Assembly (NCBI GenBank): GCA_020426325.1
Contig: JAGQQG010000039.1
Location: forward strand, 1 to 53,816
Reading direction: 5' to 3'
Length of the DNA stretch: 53,816 nt
Source of the DNA: Planctomycetaceae bacterium
GTDB taxonomy: Bacteria > Planctomycetota > Planctomycetia > Planctomycetales > Planctomycetaceae
Shown here: piece by piece, positions 17,189 to 25,176 of the stretch
Position numbering within the stretch: the stretch's first letter is position 1
Layout: every line of letters begins with the position of its first letter
Notes under the pieces: model-generated
The model's input: the letters and a program-made list of their open reading frames with translations, nothing else
The model's database searches: none
Told to the model about the DNA's origin: nothing
Made by a program: the position numbers and the translations under genes

Positions 17189-18445
17189 ATGACAGAACTC
17201 GCCGATTACACACGTCAACTCGCCGAACAGGCCCAACAGGCATCGCGCGCCCTTGTGGGGGCGACGGGCGAACAAAAGAACGCCTGGCTGCATCGCTCAG
17301 CGGCCCTCATTCGCGAGCGGGGGAAAGATCTCATCGCAGCGAATGCCAAGGATCTGGAACAGGCGCCTCAGTATGGTCTGACATCCGCTGCCATCGACCG
17401 TTTGCGGCTGACAAGTGATCGACTGGAGAGCATTGCATTCGCCCTCGAAGAGATCGCACTACTCCCGAACCCCATTGGCGAAATCATCGACAGCAACGTT
17501 CGGCCGAACGGACTGCTGGTGACACGCGTGAGGGTTCCTTTGGGAGTCGTATTCTTCATCTACGAGTCACGACCCAACGTGACTGTCGACGCCGCAGCGA
17601 TCTGCGTCAAAAGCGGGAACGCGGTCATCCTGCGAGGAGGCAAAGAGGCCCTGCACAGCAATCAGGCTTTTCATGGACTGCTTGCAGAGGCGCTGAACGA
17701 TGTTGGGTTACCGCAACACGCGGTCCAACTCGTTGAGACAACCGATCGTGCAGCGGTCGGTCATTTCCTGCAGATGGCTGATAAAATTGATGTGACAATT
17801 CCGCGCGGCGGGAAGACGTTGATCGAACGGGTGGCGAGTGAAGCCCGGATGCCCGTCATCAAGCATTTTGACGGGATCTGTCATCTGTATGTCGACAAGG
17901 CAGCCGACCTCGACATGGCGACCGAGATCACAATTAACAGTAAATGCCAGAGGCCGGGAGTCTGTAACGCACTTGAAACCCTGCTCGTCCATACTGACTG
18001 CGCAGAGGCATTTCTACCCAAAGTTGCTGGGAGACTGACGGAAGCAGGCTGCGAGATTCGGGGTGATGCCCGCACACGTGAGTTGGTCCCATTTGCCAAA
18101 ACCGCCACTGACGCGGATTATCATACGGAGTACCTCGATCTGATCCTTTCAGTCCGAGTCGTTGACGACATTCAGACGGCCATGCAGCACATTCAGGAGT
18201 ATGGCTCGCACCACACGGATAACATCGTCACGAACGATCTCCAGGCTGCGAATCTCTTCACAACGTCCGTCGACTCAGCAGCTGTGATGATCAATGCGAG
18301 CACGCGGTTCAATGACGGTGGCGAGTTCGGCCTCGGTGCGGAAATCGGCATCAGTACCGACCGGTTCCATGCCCGTGGTCCGTGCGGGCTTAAAGAACTG
18401 ACGACTTACAAATACGTTGTTCACGGCAACGGTCAAATCCGGTGA
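17189..18445 (+). CDS. proA: Gamma-glutamyl phosphate reductase
   Basis: A 418-residue enzyme of proline synthesis: it reduces gamma-glutamyl phosphate to glutamate-5-semialdehyde with NADPH. The aldehyde-dehydrogenase fold is complete: [18 protein letters not shown]-type cofactor segment, [11 protein letters not shown], and the catalytic cysteine in [11 protein letters not shown]. Length fits the family (about 417). The start at 17189 has GGAAG eight bases upstream and gives the normal N-terminus; longer frames from 17141 (GTG) and 17174 exist. proB is not nearby. The stop codon overlaps the GTG of fetA (GTGA), coupling two functionally unrelated genes. Confidence 0.95.
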   Translation: MTELADYTRQLAEQAQQASRALVGATGEQKNAWLHRSAALIRERGKDLIAANAKDLEQAPQYGLTSAAIDRLRLTSDRLESIAFALEEIALLPNPIGEIIDSNVRPNGLLVTRVRVPLGVVFFIYESRPNVTVDAAAICVKSGNAVILRGGKEALHSNQAFHGLLAEALNDVGLPQHAVQLVETTDRAAVGHFLQMADKIDVTIPRGGKTLIERVASEARMPVIKHFDGICHLYVDKAADLDMATEITINSKCQRPGVCNALETLLVHTDCAEAFLPKVAGRLTEAGCEIRGDARTRELVPFAKTATDADYHTEYLDLILSVRVVDDIQTAMQHIQEYGSHHTDNIVTNDLQAANLFTTSVDSAAVMINASTRFNDGGEFGLGAEIGISTDRFHARGPCGLKELTTYKYVVHGNGQIR

Positions 18446-19137
18446 CAGCGAGTGACTCGCATCCGTTGCTGACTGCTGACCGACTCTGTCGGACCGCTGA
18501 GGACGGGACACGCCTGCTCGATGAGGTCTCGCTGTCTCTGAACAAGGGAGAAACGGTTGCTCTCGTTGGTGCACCAGGATCGGGAAAGACGCTTCTGCTA
18601 CGAGCACTGGCGATGCTTGATCCACTGGACGGCGGAGAAGTTCGCCTTCGTGGTGATCTGGTGACGCCTGAGTTGGTGCCACGGTTTCGAGCACAGGTGA
18701 TCTATGTCCAACAGCGACCGTCTCTGATCGAGGGAACTGTTCGAGAGAATCTGATCTTGCCCTTCATGTATGACAGTCACGCAACCCGGTCCTTCGACGA
18801 GGATACGATTGTGTCGCGACTGAGCAGGCTGGGGCGAGATTCAGGCTTTCTCGACCGAACGACCGATGACCTGTCGGGAGGCGAGTCACAGATGGTCGCG
18901 CTGCTGCGTGTCCTGCAACTCGATCCGGCGGTTGTGCTGCTCGATGAGCCGACGTCCTCACTGGATCAGCAAACAGCCGTGCAGGTTGAGACGCTTCTGC
19001 GTCAATGGATGCATGAAGACTCCCATCGTGGCATGCTGGTTGTGACGCACGACGAGTCACAGGCGGAGCGATTGGCGGAGCGCATCGTCCGCATGCAGAG
19101 GGGACAAATCATCGTAACGGAGGAGGGACAACCGTGA
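18442..19137 (+). CDS. fetA: ABC transporter ATP-binding protein, FetA type
   Basis: A 231-residue ATPase. Walker A is GAPGSGKT, the Q-loop is in YVQQRPSL, the signature is LSGGESQ, Walker B is VVLLDEPT and the switch histidine is in VVTHDE. Paired with the UPF0014 permease downstream it forms a FetAB (YbbLM)-type system, which in E. coli is linked to iron export and peroxide resistance. It starts at a GTG inside the end of proA and ends overlapping fetB by four bases, so three cistrons are coupled. Confidence 0.85.
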   Translation: MTASDSHPLLTADRLCRTAEDGTRLLDEVSLSLNKGETVALVGAPGSGKTLLLRALAMLDPLDGGEVRLRGDLVTPELVPRFRAQVIYVQQRPSLIEGTVRENLILPFMYDSHATRSFDEDTIVSRLSRLGRDSGFLDRTTDDLSGGESQMVALLRVLQLDPAVVLLDEPTSSLDQQTAVQVETLLRQWMHEDSHRGMLVVTHDESQAERLAERIVRMQRGQIIVTEEGQP

Positions 19138-19937
19138 GCTATTACGATCTGTCCTCCCTCGACGTGACAGTGGCCGCCCTGTTGATCCTCATCAATGGAG
19201 CGATCTCATCCGCACTCGGCCTGGGTCTCGAAAAGCGACTGCTGATTGCCGCCGTGCGGACGGTCGTGCAGCTTCTGCTGTTGGGATACGTGCTGAAGTG
19301 GATCTTCGGTGCGAGCCACTGGCTGGCTATCGTGGGCATGATGCTGGCGATGTCAGCGATTGCGGGGGTGTCCGCTGTCAGAAGGACGGAGCGTCGCTAT
19401 CCGGGCGTCTGGCTCACCAGCATGACGGCTGTCATGGCCAGTTCCTGGATTGTGTTGGGAGTCGCGTTGACTGGCGTGATCTCGCCGGCCGTGTGGTCCT
19501 CGAACCCCGCGCAGTACGCGATTCCGTTGATGGGAATGATCCTCGGCAACACCTTGAATGGCATCTCACTGGGATTGGACCGTCTCACACAGGAACTGAC
19601 GGCTCATCGGCCTGAGGTCGAGATGCGGCTGTGTCTTGGGGCGAATCGCTGGGAGGCGGCCAGACCGTTCATCGCCAACTCCATTCGCACCGGCATGGTC
19701 CCGATCATCAACTCGATGATGGTCGTTGGACTGGTCAGCCTGCCGGGCATGATGACCGGACAGATTCTCGCTGGTGCTGAACCGATGGCAGCGGTCCGCT
19801 ATCAGATCGTGATCATGTTCCTGATCGCGGCCGGGGCAGCCTTGGGAACAACGATGGCTGTGCTCTTGGGATATCGACGCCTGTTCAATCGATCCCATCA
19901 GTTTTTGTCAGGGACGATCCGCAAGGTGAAAACCTAG
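19134..19937 (+). CDS. fetB: UPF0014 permease, FetB type
   Basis: A 267-residue polytopic membrane protein with about seven hydrophobic segments and the family motifs LEKRLLIAAVRTVVQLLLLG, LMGMILGNTLNGISLGL, CLGANRWEA and SLPGMMTGQILAG. It is the membrane half of the FetAB ABC transporter. The GTG start lies within the last codons of fetA. It converges on the kinase gene at 19953 with only 15 bases between the stops, leaving no room for an intergenic terminator. Confidence 0.9.
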   Translation: MSYYDLSSLDVTVAALLILINGAISSALGLGLEKRLLIAAVRTVVQLLLLGYVLKWIFGASHWLAIVGMMLAMSAIAGVSAVRRTERRYPGVWLTSMTAVMASSWIVLGVALTGVISPAVWSSNPAQYAIPLMGMILGNTLNGISLGLDRLTQELTAHRPEVEMRLCLGANRWEAARPFIANSIRTGMVPIINSMMVVGLVSLPGMMTGQILAGAEPMAAVRYQIVIMFLIAAGAALGTTMAVLLGYRRLFNRSHQFLSGTIRKVKT

Positions 19938-19952
19938 CGATGTCGATTCTCG

Positions 19953-21899
19953 TCAGTGTTGAGAGGCTTCCGGTGACAGTTCCTCGATGAAGATGTCCGA
20001 GAACCACGCCGGCCCCCCTTCGACCTTGAGACGGAATTCGGGAAGCGGATCAGGGGGGAATGATTGAACGGGTTTGTCCTGATCCGCTCTAACCAAATCT
20101 TCGCTCATCCTGGGGAGCACGCGAAGAACTTGTCCGTCGACGGTCACGATCCACGCACCTGGTTGCCGTTCAATTTTGATGACATGCCGACTGTCATACT
20201 CTCGTGTCAGGGGAAAACCCTCTCCGTGTTGAACGAACGCTTCCTGATCGGAAGGTCTCATTCCGAGTGTGATCTCCTCAGGATCGATCCGGACCACATA
20301 TCGGGGTCCGTCGAAGCCGTTCACCGGCAAGAGTCCGAAATGGAACTCGACCCCACTTGCCTGATGGGGTTCGACCGTCGTTTCGAGGCGATAGTACGGA
20401 ACGGGGACACTCTTGCCTTCGTCTCCCGGCTTAAACAACGGACGTCCCACGATCCCATTACTTCCTTCAAGCACAAACCCGTCCTCGTCGTCACGCCCCG
20501 GCGCCCAGTTGCCGAGCCTGATTCGCCAGCCAGTCAAGCTGGTGCCCGAAAACAGCGGTGTTGTCCAGCCTGTCTGAGACATGTCGATGAGTTGCGGAAC
20601 GGGAACAGTTGTGGAACGATCCCGAAACAGCCAGGAGGCCATCCCGACTCCCAACACAAGTACGGCTGCACCAACGAACCAGAGTCGTCGACGACCACGA
20701 AGCGTTGCCTGTCTGCGAGGGCGCGGGGATTTGTCCGTCGCCAGATCCGGAGACGGCATGGACTGCGTATCGTGAGTCGAGATGACTCCTGTCTTCATTG
20801 CGTGATCGGACTGCGATCGTTTTTTCAGATCCTCTGAACCGGAACGGTCGATGGATTGAATGAGTTCATCGATATCTTTGAGCAGACTGTCATAGTCTGC
20901 GTGGCGGCCACTCGGTTCGCGTGACAACATGCGATGTACGAGCTGACAGGATTCTGTGGAAACGTCCGGACATCGCTCGCCAAGTGTCTTGAACTCCCCG
21001 GAGAGTTTCTGCGCGATAACCTGTGACAGGTTGAGTCCGCCAAACGGCGGACGGCCTGCGAGCATGTGGTAGACAGTCGCCCCCAGAGCGTACATGTCTG
21101 CCCGAAAGTCGACGTCCAAGTCGGTGAGCTGCTCGGGCGCCATGTAATGCGGACTGCCGACAGCCGAGTTGTCGCTGGTCAGACGCGTATGAACCTGCTG
21201 ATCATCCGCAAGGAACGCCAGGCCAAAGTCTGCGACCTTGACCATTTGCATGTCGCGCGGAAGTTTGAAGCCTTCCGGAGGATCAACGAGTAACAGGTTG
21301 GCCGGTTTGATGTCGCGATGGACAACACCCAAACGGTTGGCATGGGCGAGGCCGGCTGCGGTCTGTCGAGCGATGGACCATGCGGTCAGCTCATCGAGTT
21401 GCCCCCGATCCTGGAGCAGGAGATCCACGTCCTCTCCCTCGACAAGTTCCATCGAGAGGAACAACCGACCTTCGTGCTGGCCGAAATCGTAAGCTGCAAT
21501 GATGTTTGGATGCCGAAGCTTGCCGATAGTCTGCGCTTCCTTGGCAAAACGTCCAGCGGTGGACCGGTCCGCCATCCGTGAGATCAAGATCGTCTTGAGC
21601 GCCACGATCCGGTTGAGGTTGATCTGTCTGGCCCGATAGACGACCCCCATCCCTCCCTGGCCGAGCAAATCAATGATTTCGTACCCGGGCACGGTGTCCA
21701 TCGGGTTGAGCAGCGTCTCGATGATGTCGACTTGAGTCGCGTTGAGAAACCCCTTTTGCTGAGCGATTTGCTCCGGAGGCAAACCCGATTTGGACATCGC
21801 CTCAGCGATGATGAGCACTTCATCTTTTGTCAGCATCACCAGCTCTTCCGCGATCTGGAAGAAGTTTTCTGAGGAGGCTGACAGGGAATCTTTGTTCAT
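19953..21899 (-). CDS. Membrane Ser/Thr protein kinase with DUF1080-like domain
   Basis: A 648-residue kinase. An N-terminal helical region (1-65) precedes the Hanks-type domain (73-345): GQGGMGVVYRA, K102, HRDIKPANLLL, DFGLAF and YMAPEQL, all intact. A basic linker and one membrane helix (RRRLWFVGAAVLVLGVGMA, near 410-430) follow. The extracytoplasmic C-terminus contains LFSGTSLTGW and a beta-rich fold resembling DUF1080/3-keto-disaccharide hydrolase or LamG-like modules, so it may sense a carbohydrate. The frame stays open far upstream, but that part overlaps the redoxin gene; the ATG at 21899 is the first reasonable start, without a clear Shine-Dalgarno. It lies 61 bases downstream of the lipoprotein redoxin gene. 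Confidence 0.9.
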   Translation of the reverse strand: MNKDSLSASSENFFQIAEELVMLTKDEVLIIAEAMSKSGLPPEQIAQQKGFLNATQVDIIETLLNPMDTVPGYEIIDLLGQGGMGVVYRARQINLNRIVALKTILISRMADRSTAGRFAKEAQTIGKLRHPNIIAAYDFGQHEGRLFLSMELVEGEDVDLLLQDRGQLDELTAWSIARQTAAGLAHANRLGVVHRDIKPANLLLVDPPEGFKLPRDMQMVKVADFGLAFLADDQQVHTRLTSDNSAVGSPHYMAPEQLTDLDVDFRADMYALGATVYHMLAGRPPFGGLNLSQVIAQKLSGEFKTLGERCPDVSTESCQLVHRMLSREPSGRHADYDSLLKDIDELIQSIDRSGSEDLKKRSQSDHAMKTGVISTHDTQSMPSPDLATDKSPRPRRQATLRGRRRLWFVGAAVLVLGVGMASWLFRDRSTTVPVPQLIDMSQTGWTTPLFSGTSLTGWRIRLGNWAPGRDDEDGFVLEGSNGIVGRPLFKPGDEGKSVPVPYYRLETTVEPHQASGVEFHFGLLPVNGFDGPRYVVRIDPEEITLGMRPSDQEAFVQHGEGFPLTREYDSRHVIKIERQPGAWIVTVDGQVLRVLPRMSEDLVRADQDKPVQSFPPDPLPEFRLKVEGGPAWFSDIFIEELSPEASQH

Positions 21900-21960
21900 C
21901 GCAGAGTTGCGTTTCGCGGTCAGACGACTGGAAATCGGATGGTGATCATCAGTCGCGACG

Positions 21961-22734
21961 TCATTCGGAGTTGCTCTGTTCTTCCCCGTTGAGAGGAGCG
22001 AAGGCGTCCAGTTGCTTGATGATCGCATCGACGCTCGGACGGTCGGCAATGTCTGCACCGACGTAAGCGAACCGCACATGGCCTTCCGGGTCGAGGATAT
22101 ATGTCGCCGGTTTGGAGAGGTCCTTGCGGATTCCCAACTGGTCGACGGCTTTCAGTTCCACATCGAGCAGGATCGGAAAGGGCACCGGCTGGCTGGGATC
22201 GTCCAATCGCTTGCGTGAGGCTTCCAGAAAACTGTTCAGACGATCCTGATCGCTGTTGTGCTCAATCGGGTAGACAACAATCACCTCCGCGTTCCGCTCC
22301 GCAAGTTTGGGATAGTTGGCAATGAGTCGCGATGTCTGAGTCGTACAGTAGGGACAGATCGGGTTCGTGTTGCCGCGCGTGATCACGAGGACGACCGACT
22401 TCTGACCAACGTAGTCCTGTAACCGGGTTACGTTTCCGTCGAGATCAGTGAATGACAGGCTTGCGATCGCGTCTCCGACATCGACGTTCGTGGAGACGTC
22501 ATCGAGAAATGTGATGTTTCCGGTCGAATAGTACGATCCGTACCCTCCTCCCCCGTAACCTCCCCCATACGGACTTGGGGATTCGTTAGTGGATGCAGCT
22601 TGACCGGGTGCCGAAGAGGCATCACCGCTATTTGGTGCGACGGGGGCCTGTCCCGTTGGTGGCGACTTCTCTCCACAAGCTGAGAGGGACAACACGACAA
22701 GACAAACCGTTGGAAAGAACAGCTTGCCACTCAT
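21961..22734 (-). CDS. Lipoprotein with thioredoxin-fold (redoxin) domain
   Basis: A 257-residue protein. The lipobox LSAC gives a lipidated C20. A Pro/Ser/Ala-rich linker and a Gly/Tyr-rich stretch (residues 55-72) separate the anchor from an AhpC/TSA-like thioredoxin fold. That fold has a redox pair CPYC (C127, C130) after ITRGNTNPI and the cis-proline loop KPATYILD. It may be a periplasmic peroxiredoxin or thiol reductase. GGAG eight bases upstream supports the ATG at 22734. It is transcribed toward the kinase at 21899. Confidence 0.85.
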   Translation of the reverse strand: MSGKLFFPTVCLVVLSLSACGEKSPPTGQAPVAPNSGDASSAPGQAASTNESPSPYGGGYGGGGYGSYYSTGNITFLDDVSTNVDVGDAIASLSFTDLDGNVTRLQDYVGQKSVVLVITRGNTNPICPYCTTQTSRLIANYPKLAERNAEVIVVYPIEHNSDQDRLNSFLEASRKRLDDPSQPVPFPILLDVELKAVDQLGIRKDLSKPATYILDPEGHVRFAYVGADIADRPSVDAIIKQLDAFAPLNGEEQSNSE

Positions 22735-22880
22735 TCCAATGCTCCTGAGAGGGGTACGCAGACAATCAGCGGGCGAGTTCCGCCATTCACTGCGACGATT
22801 CTACTCGGAGTTACCCTTGAATGTCAGTGACGAATCATACGACCTTAAACGAATGACTTCGATCCGTGTCCAAACGGTCG

Positions 22881-23744
22881 TCACTGGACTGACGCTTCCG
22901 GAACCGTGGTCGTTGTGGGACGAGGTTCTTCCGAGGTCGGTTTATGCCGCGATTGCGATGCCACCTGAGCTTGAATCAGGCCGTCCGCAGGAAGAGAGAA
23001 GCCTTCGACCCAGCCCAGCGGAAGAGCAGTTCCCGTAATCCAGGAAGCTTCGTCGCTGGCCAGAAAAGCCACCGCATTGGCGACATCATGGACTGTCCCC
23101 ATCCCGATGGGATGTGCTGCGTGCACCTGTTCAATCATCTCCGTCGTCAGGGAATCGAGATGGCGGTGCATCATGGGGGTATGGACCAGGGCGGGAGCGA
23201 CGCAGACCGCCCGTTGCCTGCGCGGAGCCAGTTCCATCGCCAGCGAGCGTGTCATGCCGATCAACCCCGCCTTGCTGGCGCTATAGGCAGAATATCCTGC
23301 ACAGCCTGCCAACCCGAGGGCTGAGGCGATGTTGACGACCACTCCCCCCGGTTCACTGAGGTACGGCAGAGTGGAGCGGATCATCCGCATGGACCCAGTG
23401 AGATTGACGTCCAACTGCCGCTGCCAGTCGTCATCGGTCATCTCTTCCGTGTGCTGGGGCGAGTCGACTCCGGCATTGTTGACAAGCACGTCAATCTGCC
23501 CAAACTCAGCCATGCAAGCATCAATGGCAGCAGTGACGGAGGCTTGATTCGTCACATCACAGCGAAGGTCGAAGTGAGGCACCTCTCGCTTGTCGAAGCG
23601 ATTGAGCAAGCGATTCGGGCGTTCCCACCACAGAACCGCGACCGCTGCCCCCTCGGAGGCGAGACGCTCGGCGATGGCACTGCCGATGCCCTTGTCCCCG
23701 ACGCCCGTGATCAGAGCCACCTTGTCGTCAAACCGTTCCGCCAT
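22881..23744 (-). CDS. Short-chain dehydrogenase/reductase (SDR)
   Basis: A 287-residue classical SDR oxidoreductase. The cofactor motif is TGVGDKGIG (13-21), NNAG follows the fourth strand, and the catalytic tetrad includes Ser in VNIASALG and YSASK. The C-terminus has an extra proline/threonine-rich tail of about 25 residues, uncommon in the family. The substrate is unknown. The start at 23744 (MAERFDDK) has AAGGGCG upstream; a longer frame from 23819 would add a non-conserved leader. It diverges from the beta-propeller gene at 24038. Confidence 0.9.
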   Translation of the reverse strand: MAERFDDKVALITGVGDKGIGSAIAERLASEGAAVAVLWWERPNRLLNRFDKREVPHFDLRCDVTNQASVTAAIDACMAEFGQIDVLVNNAGVDSPQHTEEMTDDDWQRQLDVNLTGSMRMIRSTLPYLSEPGGVVVNIASALGLAGCAGYSAYSASKAGLIGMTRSLAMELAPRRQRAVCVAPALVHTPMMHRHLDSLTTEMIEQVHAAHPIGMGTVHDVANAVAFLASDEASWITGTALPLGWVEGFSLPADGLIQAQVASQSRHKPTSEEPRPTTTTVPEASVQ

Positions 23745-24037
23745 GATGGTCGCCCTTCTGTCAGCTAACTGCGCGCAGACTTTGTACCCGTCAACATAGA
23801 ACCACATCCCATTCTGCAAGCATTTCAGCAGACATTCAACTTGGGATTCGAGAGACCAGAGAAATGACGGCCTTCACCCTGCCGATCTCTTCGGTCGCTC
23901 GTGTCGCGGATTCCATTCCGATTCGGTTGTTCACTGCGGCCGAAACGGTCTTCCGGTGGACAAAGGAGGAAACCTGCCTCATCATGCCCTGTCGCGTATA
24001 AATCACTCAAGTTTTCGACACTCTGAAAGAAGCGAAC

Positions 24038-25036
24038 ATGTCTGAACGGCTGATCCGACAATGGGCAGCAGGATTCTCAAACCTTCACACCGGGTTTGCG
24101 TTCGATCCGAATGCCGGAACGGTCGTCGTTGAACCAACCGCCCAGGGGAAGGGATACTGGGTCGGTGCTCCCTCTGTCACTCAAGACCCACGGGACGGGG
24201 CGATCTACCTGGTTTATCGCGTCCGACGACCGCGAGGCGTCGAGCCGGATCGCGGGGCGGAGATTCACATCGTCCGCAGTCTGGATGGCAAGTCGTTCGA
24301 GCATGTGTGGACGGGATACAAGGATACCCTGAACACGACAAGCATCGAACGATGTGCTCTCGTTCCGCAGGATGATGGGACTTGGGTGCTCTATCCCAGC
24401 TATGTTGACCCAGCTGACGGTCGCTGGCGTACCGACCGACTGACGGCAGCAACTCCATCAGAGTTTGACTTCGCTGATGTCGAGCCGGTCCTCACCGCAG
24501 CTGACACTGCCACCGAAGGAGTGAAAGACCCGTTCGTCTTCCAAGTGGCGGGCTTGTGGCACATGATCGTCAGCTATGCCACCCAAGAGGGTAACGCTTC
24601 GGCTGAGTCGATGCATGGAACAAATGACGCGTATAACACAGGTTTGATCAAGTCCCGCACAGGGCTAGCCACCAGTGAGGATGGCAGACATTGGATATGG
24701 GAGGGGGAAATCTTCGGCCCATCAGCCGACGGATGGGATTGCTACTGCTCCCGGATCGGAACAGTCTGGCGAGAGGACGGAATCTGGCTGGGGCTGTACG
24801 ACGGCTCTGCCTCCGTCGAAGAGAACTACGAGGAACGGGTCGGCCTCGCGTACAGCCACGACCTTCGCCACTGGCATCGTGTAACCCGCAGCGGACCACT
24901 GATGCATCAACCGCACGCAAGTGGAGCACTCCGCTACTTCGACGTACTCGAATTGGACGACCGCAAACTCGTGTACTACGAAACGGCGAGGGCAGACGGC
25001 AGTCATGATCTTCGCACTCATGAAGTGCCGACTTAG
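24038..25036 (+). CDS. GH43-like five-bladed beta-propeller protein
   Basis: A 332-residue protein without signal peptide. Repeated blade-like strands can be seen: WVGAPSVTQD...IYLVYRV, RGAEIHIVRSLDGKSFEHV, VKDPFVFQVAGLWHMIVS, GLATSEDGRHWIWEGEIFG and GLAYSHDLRHWHRV. The DxxxW and DGxxW patterns are typical of glycoside hydrolase families 43, 62, 68 and 130-like propellers. Acidic residues D185 (VKDPF) and others could serve catalysis, but the family cannot be fixed by eye. A hairpin overlaps its stop codon. Confidence 0.65.
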   Translation: MSERLIRQWAAGFSNLHTGFAFDPNAGTVVVEPTAQGKGYWVGAPSVTQDPRDGAIYLVYRVRRPRGVEPDRGAEIHIVRSLDGKSFEHVWTGYKDTLNTTSIERCALVPQDDGTWVLYPSYVDPADGRWRTDRLTAATPSEFDFADVEPVLTAADTATEGVKDPFVFQVAGLWHMIVSYATQEGNASAESMHGTNDAYNTGLIKSRTGLATSEDGRHWIWEGEIFGPSADGWDCYCSRIGTVWREDGIWLGLYDGSASVEENYEERVGLAYSHDLRHWHRVTRSGPLMHQPHASGALRYFDVLELDDRKLVYYETARADGSHDLRTHEVPT

Positions 25037-25046
25037 GAAAGTCGGC
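25027..25046 (+). terminator. Hairpin spanning the stop codon
   Basis: GCCGACTT (25027-25034), loop AGGA, AAGTCGGC (25039-25046). The TAG stop of the propeller gene is inside it. There is no T tract, so this is more likely an mRNA-end or attenuation structure than a classical terminator. Confidence 0.4.
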
Positions 25047-25176
25047 CTGCGATGAAAGACTCGCATCATATCCTGGTCTGCCAGTTGGAAGGGATTGTTG
25101 CTGCCCACTTCAACTGGTAGTCTGAAGTCTCTGGAGACACAGCCGTCTCATGGGGCAGAGGAGACCGCATCCGCTC

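Noticed and set aside
20064-20837. 257-codon frame antisense to the kinase
   Set aside because: The minus-strand kinase has all catalytic motifs; the antisense product has no recognisable features.
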